A program made the translations under genes and the position numbers. Below are positions 8,794 through 17,676 of a DNA stretch of 64,000 nucleotides, one piece after another. The stretch's first letter is position 1. Every line of letters starts with the position of its first letter. The notes under the pieces were generated by a model that worked only from the letters and a program-made list of their open reading frames with translations, searched no databases and was not told the DNA's origin. The DNA comes from Rhodococcus sp. (in: high G+C Gram-positive bacteria) (GTDB lineage Bacteria > Actinomycetota > Actinomycetes > Mycobacteriales > Mycobacteriaceae), in the NCBI RefSeq assembly GCF_023264675.1, contig NZ_JAHFVG010000009.1:42087-106086 (forward strand). Direction: 5' to 3'.

Positions 8794-9831
8794 ATGAGCA
8801 ATCCACGCACGCGCAAACTCAGACCGGTTCCCGATGCCGAACCCCGGCTGGTCTTCCGGACCGTGCACGGCTATCGGCGGGCATTCCGGATGGCGGGCGA
8901 GGGCCCGGTCCTGCTGCTGATCCACGGAATCGGCGACAACTCGGAAACGTGGAACGACGTCATTCCACATCTTGCGCAGAACTACACCGTGATCGCCCCG
9001 GATCTACTCGGCCACGGGCGCTCGGACAAGCCGCGCGCTGACTACTCGGTTGCGGCGTACGCGAACGGCATGCGCGACCTGCTGTCGGTGCTGGGCGTCG
9101 AACATGTGACCGTGGTCGGCCATTCTCTCGGCGGCGGCGTCGCGATGCAGTTCTCCTATCAGTTCCCCCACATGGTCGACCGCCTCGTACTCGTCTCCTC
9201 GGGAGGCGTCACGAAGGACGTTCACCCGCTTCTGAGGCTCGCTTCCCTTCCGCTCGCCAGTGAAGTCGTCAAGCTTCTGAGGCTCCCGGGCGCCATGTCC
9301 ATGGTGAAGCTCGCCGGAGCAATGGTCGGCAAGCTCAATGGCTCCCCGCTCCGCCCGGGCGCATTACTGCACGACACTCCGGATCTGGTTCGTGTCCTCG
9401 GTGCGTTGCCCGATCCCACCGCATACGAGGCCTACCTGCGCACTTTGCGCGCTGTCGTCGATTGGCGCGGTCAGGTGGTCACGATGCTCGACCGGTGTTA
9501 CCTGACGGAAAATTTGCCGGTTCTGCTCGTGTGGGGCGATCAGGATTCCGTCATTCCGGTCAGCCACGCCCATCTTGCACATTCGGCGATGCCCGGCTCG
9601 CACCTGTCGATCTTCCGTCGCTCGGGCCACTTCCCGTTCCGCGACGACCCGATCCGCTTCCTGCACGTGCTCGAGGAGTTCTGCGCTTCGACTCCGACCC
9701 TGGATTTCGACGAGTCGCGCTGGCGTCACCTACTCATCTCCGGCGTCGGCGAGGACATGATCACCGGAAACGCCAGTACCCGTCTTGCGGTGCTCGGCGC
9801 CATGGGCTCGGACGAGCGCAGCGCGACCTAG
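8794..9831 (+). CDS. Alpha/beta hydrolase
   Basis: 345-aa alpha/beta-hydrolase. The oxyanion HG is in LLLIHGIGDNSETW, the nucleophile elbow is GHSLGGG (serine near residue 111), the acid is probably the Asp in VWGDQDSVIP, and the catalytic His is in SGHFPFRDDP. It resembles the mycobacterial neighbour recalled as Rv2715 and haloalkane/ester hydrolases of the epoxide-hydrolase branch; the substrate is unknown. No signal peptide. ATG 8794 is backed by AGGAGG at 8784-8789. It is the first gene after a strong terminator, so it probably has its own promoter in 8626-8793. Confidence 0.88.
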   Translation: MSNPRTRKLRPVPDAEPRLVFRTVHGYRRAFRMAGEGPVLLLIHGIGDNSETWNDVIPHLAQNYTVIAPDLLGHGRSDKPRADYSVAAYANGMRDLLSVLGVEHVTVVGHSLGGGVAMQFSYQFPHMVDRLVLVSSGGVTKDVHPLLRLASLPLASEVVKLLRLPGAMSMVKLAGAMVGKLNGSPLRPGALLHDTPDLVRVLGALPDPTAYEAYLRTLRAVVDWRGQVVTMLDRCYLTENLPVLLVWGDQDSVIPVSHAHLAHSAMPGSHLSIFRRSGHFPFRDDPIRFLHVLEEFCASTPTLDFDESRWRHLLISGVGEDMITGNASTRLAVLGAMGSDERSAT

Positions 9832-9911
9832 CACTTACTCGACGCAGTTGCTGGGCGGTGACCGGCGGGGCGATGCTGCCTACCTGGCGTTCGCCCCATA
9901 ACCTTGTAGTC

Positions 9912-12422
9912 GTGCTCCTCTCCGAACTCGTCCCAGCGTCCACCACCGACGAGGCTCAGGATCCGGACACTCTGTTCGACATTTTCACGACGTGGACGGC
10001 CGATCGCGGCTTGACGTTGTACCCGGCGCAGGAAGAAGCTCTCATCGAGCTGGTGTCCGGTTCGAACGTCATCCTGGCCACCCCCACCGGATCGGGCAAA
10101 TCCATGGTGGCGGTCGGCGCTCACTTCGCTGCGATGGCGGCCGGGAAACGCACCTTCTACACCGCCCCGATCAAGGCGCTCGTCAGTGAGAAGTTCTTCG
10201 CGCTCTGCGATATTTTCGGAGCGCAGAACGTCGGGATGATGACCGGTGACGCGTCGGTGAACTCCTCGGCACCCATCATCTGCGCGACCGCAGAAATCGT
10301 CGCGAACCTGGCATTGCGCCAGGGCGCAGACTCCGATATCGGCCAGGTGGTGATGGACGAGTTCCACTACTACTCCGAGCCGGACCGCGGATGGGCATGG
10401 CAGGTTCCGTTGATCGAACTACCCAACGCTCAATTCCTGCTCATGTCGGCCACTCTCGGCGACGTCTCCTTCTTTCGCGACGACCTCACTCGTCGCACCG
10501 GGCGACCGACCACCGTCGTCTCGGGCACCGAACGCCCGGTGCCACTGATGTTCTCGTATGTCACCACACCCATCGGTGAAACGATCGAGGAGTTGGTCGA
10601 TACCCATCTCGCCCCGGTCTACGTCGTGCACTTCACGCAAGCTGCCGCTCTGGAGCGGGCGCAGGCGCTGACGAGTGTCAACGTCGCCTCCAAAGCGGAG
10701 AAGCAACAAATTGCGGACGCTATCGGGCAGTTTCGCTTCACCACAGGCTTCGGCAAGACGCTCTCGCGACTCGTTCGGCACGGCATCGGCGTGCATCACG
10801 CCGGCATGCTTCCCAAGTACCGACGCCTCGTGGAGAAGCTCGCGCAGGACGGTCTACTCAAGGTCATCTGCGGTACCGACACTCTCGGCGTCGGTATCAA
10901 CGTTCCCATCAGAACCGTACTGTTCACCGGCTTGACCAAATACGACGGCATTCGTACCCGCAAACTTCGAGCGCGTGAGTTCCACCAGATCGCCGGGCGG
11001 GCGGGTCGAGCCGGGTACGACACCCTGGGTACCGTCGTCGTCGAAGCGCCCGAGCACGACATCGAGAACGCGCGGCTCGTCGCCAAGGCGGGCGACGACC
11101 CCAAGAAACTCAAGCGCGTCCAGCGTAAGAAGGCGCCCGACGGATTCGTCTCGTGGGGCGAGCCGACGTTCGAGCGCATCGTCGCCGCGAGCCCCGAGGC
11201 ACTGGTATCGAGGTTCTCCGTCAGTAACGCGATGTTGCTGAACGTGATTGCGCGTCCCGGCAATTGCTTCACCGCAATGCGTCATCTACTCGAGGACAAC
11301 CACGAGGCACGGCCCGCGCAACGCAAACACATTCTGCGCGCGATCACGCTCTATCGCGGATTGGTCTCGGCGGGAATTGTCGAGCAACTCTCCGAGCCCG
11401 ATGCCGACGGTAGGCATGCCAGGCTCACGATGGATCTGCAGCCGGACTTCGCACTGAACCAACCCCTCTCCCCCTTCGCACTCGCCACGTTCGAACTTCT
11501 CGACACCGAGTCACCGACCCACGCGCTCGATGTGGTGTCCATCATCGAGTCCACTCTCGACGATCCTCGCCAGATTCTGATGGCGCAGCAGCATGCAGCG
11601 CGCGGCGAGGCCGTGTCGGCGATGAAGGCGGACGGTATCGAATACGAGGAGCGTATGGAGCTGCTCGAGGAGGTGACGTGGCCGAAACCTCTTGTGGAGC
11701 TATTGATTCCCGCGTTCGAGATCTATCGCGGCGGACACCCGTGGCTGAACGAAGTCGCCCTGTCACCCAAATCGGTTGTCCGCGACATGATCGAGCGGGC
11801 CATGACTTTCGCCGAACTCATCAGCCATTACGGGCTGACGCGATCGGAAGGCCTCGTCCTGCGCTACCTGGCCGACGCCTACCGTGCCCTGAGACAGACC
11901 GTGCCGCCCGAGGCCCGCACCGAGGAAGTCCAGGACATCACCGAATGGCTCGGTGAACTCGTTCGCCACGTCGACTCGAGCCTCCTCGACGAATGGGAGA
12001 ACCTCACCGACCCGGGCGAAGAGCCCGAGTCCAAGCCGGAAGCGTACGGCGGCGACTCTCCGCGACCGATCTCGGCCAATCCTCGCGCGTTCCGAATCCT
12101 TGTGCGCAACGCCATGTTCAAACGTATCGAGTTGGCTGCATCACGTCGCTGGAACGATCTCGACGACCTCGACGACGGGCCGGATTGGGAGTCCGAACTG
12201 CAGCCCTATTTCGACGAGTACGGCGACATCGGCACTGGTCCGTCGGCACGTGGTCCCGCCCTGTTCGAGTTGACAGTCGGCAGGGAACAGACGTCGGTTC
12301 GACAGACCATCGAGGATCCAGCGGGAGATCATGGATGGTCGGTCGATGCCGTCATCGATCTGGACGAGTCGAATGCTCTGGGCGAGATCGTGTTCGACGA
12401 CATGTCGATCACCGCCGGCTGA
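9912..12422 (+). CDS. DEAD/DEAH-box RNA helicase with C-terminal DUF3516
   Basis: 836-aa superfamily 2 helicase. Walker A in ATPTGSGKS (about residues 56-64), motif II DEFH near residue 149, motif III MSATLG, then helicase-C with HHAGMLPKYRR, GTDTLGVGINVP and QIAGRAGRAGYD. The C-terminal 330 residues match the DUF3516 extension typical of actinobacterial members of this Ski2-like group. A role in RNA processing is assumed, not shown. The GTG at 9912 gives the family N-terminus and sits 7 nt after TAACCT with no Shine-Dalgarno, suggesting a leaderless transcript. The frame is open far upstream, through the hydrolase gene. Confidence 0.86.
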   Translation: MLLSELVPASTTDEAQDPDTLFDIFTTWTADRGLTLYPAQEEALIELVSGSNVILATPTGSGKSMVAVGAHFAAMAAGKRTFYTAPIKALVSEKFFALCDIFGAQNVGMMTGDASVNSSAPIICATAEIVANLALRQGADSDIGQVVMDEFHYYSEPDRGWAWQVPLIELPNAQFLLMSATLGDVSFFRDDLTRRTGRPTTVVSGTERPVPLMFSYVTTPIGETIEELVDTHLAPVYVVHFTQAAALERAQALTSVNVASKAEKQQIADAIGQFRFTTGFGKTLSRLVRHGIGVHHAGMLPKYRRLVEKLAQDGLLKVICGTDTLGVGINVPIRTVLFTGLTKYDGIRTRKLRAREFHQIAGRAGRAGYDTLGTVVVEAPEHDIENARLVAKAGDDPKKLKRVQRKKAPDGFVSWGEPTFERIVAASPEALVSRFSVSNAMLLNVIARPGNCFTAMRHLLEDNHEARPAQRKHILRAITLYRGLVSAGIVEQLSEPDADGRHARLTMDLQPDFALNQPLSPFALATFELLDTESPTHALDVVSIIESTLDDPRQILMAQQHAARGEAVSAMKADGIEYEERMELLEEVTWPKPLVELLIPAFEIYRGGHPWLNEVALSPKSVVRDMIERAMTFAELISHYGLTRSEGLVLRYLADAYRALRQTVPPEARTEEVQDITEWLGELVRHVDSSLLDEWENLTDPGEEPESKPEAYGGDSPRPISANPRAFRILVRNAMFKRIELAASRRWNDLDDLDDGPDWESELQPYFDEYGDIGTGPSARGPALFELTVGREQTSVRQTIEDPAGDHGWSVDAVIDLDESNALGEIVFDDMSITAG

Positions 12423-12431
12423 GCGGGTGCA

Positions 12432-13376
12432 CTACGTACGCGCCGGATCTCCCACTCGTGAGATCAGTTCGGCCACTGCCGCATACTCCTCTGCCCGCGC
12501 GCTCGACGCCCGGTGAACCAAGCCCATTTTCCGCCCGGGTCTCGGTTCGGCGAACTCGGCAACCCCTAACGCGCCCTTGCCTTGTTCGACCGACACCGCC
12601 GATCGAGGTACCAGCGTCACGCCGAGTCCACCGGCGACGCAGCGAACGATCGTGGCCAACGACGTCGCACGCGTGTCACCGGCCGGATGGGCAGCATCGA
12701 CAGATCGACAGAGGTCGAGCGTCTGGTCGCGAAGACAGTGACCGTCGTCGAGCAACAGGACGGTGAGGCTTGCCAGCACCGACAGCGGCACGTCCGAGCG
12801 ACCGTCGAGTTCGTGTCCTTCGGGTACGACGAGCACGAAATCCTCGGTGTACAAGGGCAACTCGACCATGCCTGCCCCCTCCGACGGAAGCGCGATCACC
12901 GCAGCCTCGATTGCTCCCGCACGAAGCGAGGACAGCAAACGCTCGGTTTGATCCTCGACGATGAACGGCGCGAGATCGGGGTACTCGGAGCGCAGAGCGG
13001 GAAGCAGCGCCGGTAGAACGTAGGGCGCGACGGTCGGGATCAACCCGAGACGAAGCGGACCTGACAGCGTACCGCCCAGGCCCGAAGCCTCGGCCACGAA
13101 ACCGTCGGCGGCCTCGATCGTTGCCCGTGCTCGATCGAGCAGCTGCGTTCCGGCCGTTGTCATCAGTACCTTTCGGGTACTTCGCTCCACGAGACGGATC
13201 CCGAGGCCCTGTTCCAACGATGCGAGCGCCTGCGACAATGTGGGCTGGCTTACATTCAACATCGATGCGGCGCTACCGAAGTGGCGATGGCCGGCGACAG
13301 CGACGAACGCACGCAGCTGCGACAGTGTCGGTTGATAAATTTGATCAGGCACGCCTATCAGTCTAGTGCTACTCAT
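12432..13376 (-). CDS. oxyR: LysR-type peroxide regulator OxyR
   Basis: 314-aa LysR-family activator, divergent from ahpCD. An N-terminal winged helix-turn-helix (TLSQLRAFVAVAGHRHFGSA, then LNVSQPTLSQALASLE) is followed by a periplasmic-binding-like sensor domain. The peroxide-sensing cysteines of OxyR are present: LDDGHCLRDQTLDLC, two Cys nine residues apart as in the OxyR family. It senses hydrogen peroxide and should control ahpCD. Start: ATG 13376 or GTG 13379, with GAAAGG at 13385-13390 at 8 or 5 nt. The locus is intact, unlike the decayed oxyR of M. tuberculosis. Confidence 0.93.
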   Translation of the reverse strand: MSSTRLIGVPDQIYQPTLSQLRAFVAVAGHRHFGSAASMLNVSQPTLSQALASLEQGLGIRLVERSTRKVLMTTAGTQLLDRARATIEAADGFVAEASGLGGTLSGPLRLGLIPTVAPYVLPALLPALRSEYPDLAPFIVEDQTERLLSSLRAGAIEAAVIALPSEGAGMVELPLYTEDFVLVVPEGHELDGRSDVPLSVLASLTVLLLDDGHCLRDQTLDLCRSVDAAHPAGDTRATSLATIVRCVAGGLGVTLVPRSAVSVEQGKGALGVAEFAEPRPGRKMGLVHRASSARAEEYAAVAELISRVGDPART

Positions 13377-13474
13377 CACCTTTACCTTTCATGGCTCATT
13401 TGGCACACTCGTACTAGTCGGACGCGCACCACATTCGAGTGCGCTATCGCTGCCACCCACATACCACTTACCCA

Positions 13475-13508
13475 CATGTGCCCCTCACATGAAGTCCTGC
13501 ATATAAAT
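13475..13508 (+). promoter_or_regulatory. Candidate ahpC promoter with overlapping inverted repeat
   Basis: CATGTG-CCCCT-CACATG (13475-13491) ends 10 nt before a TATAAA at 13502-13507, placed as a -10 for ahpC 80 nt downstream. There is no consensus -35, which fits an activator-dependent promoter. That OxyR binds this repeat is inference; LysR sites more often sit nearer -65. Confidence 0.35.
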
Positions 13509-13588
13509 CCGCGTGCAGTACGAGCAGACTCCCGGACACAATCGGGGTTCAGGCCGTGCTGACACGCACCGCTACAGAGGAGGACCCT

Positions 13589-14176
13589 ATGGCCCTGTTG
13601 ACAATCGGCGACCAGTTCCCGTCCTACAACCTCACCGGAGTGATCGGCGGTGACCTGTCCAAGGTCGACGCACAGCAGCCCGACGACTACTTCACCACCG
13701 TCACCAGCGACGACTACGCCGGCAAGTGGCGCATCGTCTTCTTCTGGCCGAAGGACTTCACCTTCGTGTGCCCCACCGAGATCGCCGCATTCGGAAAGCT
13801 CGAAGAAGAGTTCTCCGATCGCGATGCACAGGTTCTCGGAGCATCGGTCGACAACGAGTTCGTGCACTTCCAGTGGCGCGCACAACACGAGGATCTCAAG
13901 ACCCTCCCGTTCCCGATCCTGTCGGACCTCAAGCGCGAACTCGCCACCGCTGCAGGTGTTCTCAACTCCGACGGAGTCGCCGACCGCGCGACGTTCATCG
14001 TCGACCCGAACAACGAGATCCAGTTCGTCTCCGTCACAGCAGGTTCCGTCGGTCGGAATGTGGACGAGGTACTTCGCGTGCTCGACGCACTGCAGTCCGA
14101 CGAGCTGTGCGCCTGCAACTGGAAGAAGGGCGATCCCACCATCGACGCAGGCGAGCTGCTGACGGCGAGCGTCTGA
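13589..14176 (+). CDS. ahpC: Peroxiredoxin AhpC
   Basis: 195-aa 2-Cys peroxiredoxin reducing hydrogen peroxide, organic hydroperoxides and peroxynitrite in the cytoplasm. The peroxidatic Cys61 is in FVCPTE. The C-terminal CACNW carries both additional cysteines seen in mycobacterial AhpC (about 174 and 176). ATG 13589 follows AGAGGAGGA at 13576-13584. First gene of an ahpC-ahpD operon under presumed OxyR control. AhpD is its reductant in this order, in place of AhpF. Confidence 0.97.
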   Translation: MALLTIGDQFPSYNLTGVIGGDLSKVDAQQPDDYFTTVTSDDYAGKWRIVFFWPKDFTFVCPTEIAAFGKLEEEFSDRDAQVLGASVDNEFVHFQWRAQHEDLKTLPFPILSDLKRELATAAGVLNSDGVADRATFIVDPNNEIQFVSVTAGSVGRNVDEVLRVLDALQSDELCACNWKKGDPTIDAGELLTASV

Positions 14177-14177
14177 C

Positions 14178-14717
14178 ATGACAGTCGACAACCTCAAGAA
14201 CGCGCTTCCCGAGTACGCGAAGGACCTCAAGCTCAACCTGAGTTCCATTACCAGGACCACCGTTCTGAACGAGCAGCAGCTGTGGGGCACTCTCCTGGCC
14301 ACTGCCGCAGCCACCAAGTCGGCAACCACGTTGAAAGAAATTGCCGAGGAGGCTGCGGACACCTTGTCCGCGGAGGCCTACAACGCAGCTCTCGGCGCGG
14401 CGTCGATCATGGGGATGAACAACGTCTTCTATCGCACCAAGGGATACCTGGAAGGCAAGTACGACGACCTTCGCGCGGGGCTGCGGATGAACATCATCGG
14501 CAACCCCGGCGTCGACAAGGCCGACTTCGAACTGTGGTCGCTCGCGGTCTCTGCAGTCAACGGATGTGGCCACTGCCTCGAAGCACACGAGAAGACTCTC
14601 CGCGACGAAGGTGTCGATCGCGAGGTCATCTTCGAATCGATTCGCGCTGCTGCCATCGTCGCAGGTGTCGGCCAGGCCATCGAGGCCAGTCGCACGCTCG
14701 ACGCAGCCACCGTCTGA
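14178..14717 (+). CDS. ahpD: Alkyl hydroperoxide reductase AhpD
   Basis: 179-aa carboxymuconolactone-decarboxylase-fold disulfide reductase that passes electrons from lipoamide/SucB to AhpC and has weak peroxidase activity itself. Active-site residues fall at the known positions: E118, C130, C133 and H137 in [10 protein letters not shown]. Its ATG starts one base after the ahpC stop, so the two are coupled. Length equals that of the M. tuberculosis enzyme. The operon ends at the hairpin at 14741. Confidence 0.97.
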   Translation: MTVDNLKNALPEYAKDLKLNLSSITRTTVLNEQQLWGTLLATAAATKSATTLKEIAEEAADTLSAEAYNAALGAASIMGMNNVFYRTKGYLEGKYDDLRAGLRMNIIGNPGVDKADFELWSLAVSAVNGCGHCLEAHEKTLRDEGVDREVIFESIRAAAIVAGVGQAIEASRTLDAATV

Positions 14718-14740
14718 TCTTCTTGCCGAACGAGTAAGGC

Positions 14741-14766
14741 CCACACAGTTCACCGACTGTGTGGGA
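14741..14766 (+). terminator. Terminator hairpin after ahpD
   Basis: 10-bp perfect stem CCCACACAGT / ACTGTGTGGG with a 6-nt loop, 24 nt past the ahpD stop and before the PhzF-like gene. Only a short CTT follows. Confidence 0.65.
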
Positions 14767-14804
14767 CTTGCTCGTCGTCGGGTACCGCACGGTATGTTCG
14801 GTCG

Positions 14805-15473
14805 ATGAGCGTCGAGGTCGCAGTGGTCAGAGTGTTCGCCGACAGGTCCGGGCGTCATGGAAACGAACTCGGAATCGTCGCCGCCGACGCTGTCCCCGAG
14901 CAGGACCGACAGTCCCTCGCCGCCGAGCTCGCCTTCAGTGAGACCATCTTCTACCGCTCGGATGCATCCGGAAGCGCGATTGCCACCATCCATACCCCCG
15001 TCGCCGAGCTTCCGTTCGCCGGACATCCCACCGTCGGGCTCGCGTGGTGGCTTCGTGACCGAGGAAATCCGCTGGCAACGCTGTCCGTGCCCGCCGCCGA
15101 CCTCGCCATCCGCTACGACGACGTCACCTGGGTCCGCGCGAAAGCCGAGTGGGCTCCGTCATTCCACTTCGAACGACTGGATTCGGCAGACGAGGTCGCT
15201 GCCGTCGACCCGTCGTCGTACGCCGACGGCCACCACTACGTCTGGGCGTGGACCGACGAGAACGACGGGGCAATTCGTTCGCGAATGTTCGCCGGCGACA
15301 TGGGAATTGTCGAGGACGAAGCGACAGGATCTGCCGCCGTCCGCATCACTGCCGAGCTGGGTCGCAGCCTGTCCATCACCCAAGGACAGGGTTCACAGCT
15401 GACTACCGTGCACAACGGCGACTGGGTCGACCTCGGTGGACGCACCGTGACCGATCGCATCATCACCCTCTGA
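14805..15473 (+). CDS. PhzF family isomerase-like protein
   Basis: 222-aa protein of the PhzF/diaminopimelate-epimerase fold. Motifs: FADRSGRHGNELGIV near the N-terminus, ETIFY, PFAGHPTVGLAWWL and GDMGIVEDEATGSAAVRI. The glutamate in SETIF corresponds to the catalytic acid of PhzF. It is shorter than typical PhzF (about 260-300 aa), mainly in the middle, so it may be a reduced branch. The substrate is unknown, and there is no phenazine gene nearby. The start at 14805 lacks a clear Shine-Dalgarno. Confidence 0.78.
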   Translation: MSVEVAVVRVFADRSGRHGNELGIVAADAVPEQDRQSLAAELAFSETIFYRSDASGSAIATIHTPVAELPFAGHPTVGLAWWLRDRGNPLATLSVPAADLAIRYDDVTWVRAKAEWAPSFHFERLDSADEVAAVDPSSYADGHHYVWAWTDENDGAIRSRMFAGDMGIVEDEATGSAAVRITAELGRSLSITQGQGSQLTTVHNGDWVDLGGRTVTDRIITL

Positions 15474-15478
15474 ACACG

Positions 15479-16123
15479 TCACGGTCCGGCAGGAACATCG
15501 ACGGCTATCTCCTCGCCCAGGCGGACGCCGTTCGCGAGGGGCAGGTGGTCACCGCTCCAGAACTTGCCCGGGTCGAACCAGTTGGCTTTCTTGTTGCCGG
15601 TCAACAACCCCATCGAGTCGTAGGTCATGGCCACCACTTCGGCGCAGTACGCAGTTTCCAATGCGGCGCCGCGTTGCTCGCTGCGACGAAAACTCGGCAC
15701 CCGGCCCTTGAACCACCGCCCCGCCAGGGCCGCCGTCGTCGGGAATGCGGTCCCGTCCATACGCGCGATGGTCCGCATCAACGCATCCTCTTGTTCCCGG
15801 GTGACCGGGCTGCCGAGTTGCCGCAGCCAGCACCGCTGCTCGTACTTCGTCGACCATTGCATCACCGCCGCCCGAAGATCGTGCAACTGCACACCCCGCT
15901 GAAAATTCCCGGTCCACATGTCCTGCAGCGTCTTTCCGAGCTCGGCGTGCCACATCAGCGGTGGCAGATCGTCGACCACCACTGCCATTCCGACATGATT
16001 GACCGGACTGTTGGTCAAGGTCTGGATGGCACGATCAGCCGCGGAATGCCCGCGGAAGATCCAGATGTCGCCGGTCCGAGTCGCATCCACCGCCGTGTTC
16101 AAATCGATTCGCGACTCAGTCAT
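15479..16123 (-). CDS. Permuted papain-like (YiiX/C92-type) hydrolase candidate
   Basis: 214-aa protein I recognise only by fold-type motifs. GDIWIFRGHSAADRAIQ then SPVNHVGMAV resembles the histidine-bearing first half of permuted NlpC/P60 (YaeF/YiiX, C92) enzymes. Near residue 175, ETAYCAEVVAMTY supplies a cysteine in the place expected for the nucleophile after the circular permutation. Such enzymes cleave amide or ester bonds in lipids or peptidoglycan. There is no signal peptide, so a cytoplasmic lipid or peptide substrate is more likely. Start ATG 16123, or GTG 16129. Convergent with the PhzF-like gene, 5 bp apart. Confidence 0.55.
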   Translation of the reverse strand: MTESRIDLNTAVDATRTGDIWIFRGHSAADRAIQTLTNSPVNHVGMAVVVDDLPPLMWHAELGKTLQDMWTGNFQRGVQLHDLRAAVMQWSTKYEQRCWLRQLGSPVTREQEDALMRTIARMDGTAFPTTAALAGRWFKGRVPSFRRSEQRGAALETAYCAEVVAMTYDSMGLLTGNKKANWFDPGKFWSGDHLPLANGVRLGEEIAVDVPAGP

Positions 16124-16176
16124 GTCCACAGCCTAGATCGCCGGAGGCTGTGACCGAAGACAAGTACGGTGTAGCA

Positions 16177-16401
16177 ATGAAGCTCTGGAAGATACTGGGG
16201 ATGGCGGGCGTCGTCGGCGTGGCAGCGACCGGAGCTCTCGTCGTGAAATCGGAGCGTAAGAGGCGGGCGTACGCCCCTGACGAAGTCCGCGACCAGCTGC
16301 ACAAGCGCTACGCCGAAGCCGCCGCAGCCCCCGTGCTCGCCGCTGCACCCGAGCGAACTCGGATGCAGCGCCTCACCGATCGCTTCAGCCGAGCGCGGTG
16401 A
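16177..16401 (+). CDS. Small single-pass membrane protein
   Basis: 74-aa protein with an N-terminal hydrophobic helix (residues 4-25, ending in VV before KSERKRRAY) and a basic cytoplasmic tail. Function unknown. ATG 16177 has no Shine-Dalgarno but follows TACGGT by 6 nt, consistent with a leaderless transcript; a GTG at 16150 in the same frame is the alternative. Its last 17 bases overlap the 3' end of the convergent aminotransferase gene. Confidence 0.6.
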   Translation: MKLWKILGMAGVVGVAATGALVVKSERKRRAYAPDEVRDQLHKRYAEAAAAPVLAAAPERTRMQRLTDRFSRAR

Positions 16402-17662
16402 GAATGCGGCCGGCCAGTTCTTCCACCTCGGCGTCGGTCATCACGAACGACGGCGAAATCTGCATGGCACCCTGACCGGCAGCGCGACCGGACACTCCGT
16501 GCTTTCGTAAAGTCGCGACGAACGGCAGCGCTTCGGCGGGGTCGACGAGCTGAACTGCAGCGACGGCCCCCATTCCACTGCGAATCTCCTGCACACGTGG
16601 ATGTTCGGCAAGCGGTGCCAAGTGGGTGTGCAGCGAGGTCTCCAACCGAGCGGACTCCTGCAACAGATTCTCGCGCTCCATGATGTCGAGTGTCGCCATC
16701 GCCGCTGCGGCAGCACCCGCGTGACCACCGTAGGTGTAGCCGTGCCGCCACCAGACGCCGCCGGAGAAGAACGGCTCGGCGATGTGGGGGGCGATGAACA
16801 CCGCGCCCATCGGAACGTACCCCGAGGTCAAGCCTTTGGCCGTCGTCATCAAGTCCGGTGCGAGATCGAACTTGGTCGAGGCGAACCAGGCACCGCCGAT
16901 CCGACCGAATCCGGTGACGACCTCGTCGGCGACGAACAAGACGTCGTTGTCCCGGCAGATCTGACGTACTTCCTGCAAATACCCCTCCGGTGGCAGGTAA
17001 ACCCCACCCGCACCGATGATCGGTTCGCAGAAGAACGCTGCGATCTTGTCGGCGCCGACCTCCTCGATCAGCGACAGAAGACTCTTCGCGTCGTCCCACG
17101 CGATCGTGCGGGCGTCGGGCATCAGGGTGCCGTAGTTCTCGTGATTGACCGGGATCCCGGCGAGCGACGTACCCGCGACATGCATTCCGTGATAAGCCTT
17201 CTGACGGCCGACGATCAGCGTCTTGCCGGGCTTGCCGACCTCGTGCCAATACCGCCTGGCCAGCTTGGCTGCGGTGTCGATCGAATCCGAGCCACCGGAG
17301 GTGAAGAAGACTTTGCTCCCCGCGACCGGAGCGATCTCGCCGAGTCGTTCCGCCAGCGCCAGCGTCGTCTCCGGAACGAAGTCGCCGAAGTTGGAGTAGT
17401 GAGCCAGCGAACCCAACTGAGCAGCAACGGCATCGGCGATCTCGGTGCGGCCGTGGCCGACGTTGGTGAACCACAATCCGGCGGTCGCATCGAGATACTT
17501 GTTGCCTTCACGGTCCCAGATGTAGGCACCCTCGCCACGAGATACGACGAAGGGGCCGTTCTTCGTCACGGCGCCCATGTCGGCGAATCCGTGCCACAAC
17601 GCAGAGTGGGTGGATTCGTAGGAGGGCTCGGTAGCAGGCGTCGGCTCTGGCACAGAAGACAT
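16385..17662 (-). CDS. Class III pyridoxal-phosphate aminotransferase
   Basis: 425-aa fold-type I omega-aminotransferase. PLP site: SGGSDSIDTAAKLAR for phosphate binding, VADEVVTGFGR with the conserved Asp, and the Schiff-base lysine in TTAKGLTSGY. WxTVGH-like N-terminal GLWFTNVGHGR and GYTYGGHAGAAA fit transaminases using amines or diamines with pyruvate. The exact substrate cannot be read. ATG 17662 lies 7 nt after TAAGCT with no Shine-Dalgarno, a leaderless candidate. The frame extends to 17713 without similarity. Confidence 0.85.
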   Translation of the reverse strand: MSSVPEPTPATEPSYESTHSALWHGFADMGAVTKNGPFVVSRGEGAYIWDREGNKYLDATAGLWFTNVGHGRTEIADAVAAQLGSLAHYSNFGDFVPETTLALAERLGEIAPVAGSKVFFTSGGSDSIDTAAKLARRYWHEVGKPGKTLIVGRQKAYHGMHVAGTSLAGIPVNHENYGTLMPDARTIAWDDAKSLLSLIEEVGADKIAAFFCEPIIGAGGVYLPPEGYLQEVRQICRDNDVLFVADEVVTGFGRIGGAWFASTKFDLAPDLMTTAKGLTSGYVPMGAVFIAPHIAEPFFSGGVWWRHGYTYGGHAGAAAAAMATLDIMERENLLQESARLETSLHTHLAPLAEHPRVQEIRSGMGAVAAVQLVDPAEALPFVATLRKHGVSGRAAGQGAMQISPSFVMTDAEVEELAGRILTALG

Positions 17663-17676
17663 GAGGGGCAGCTTAG

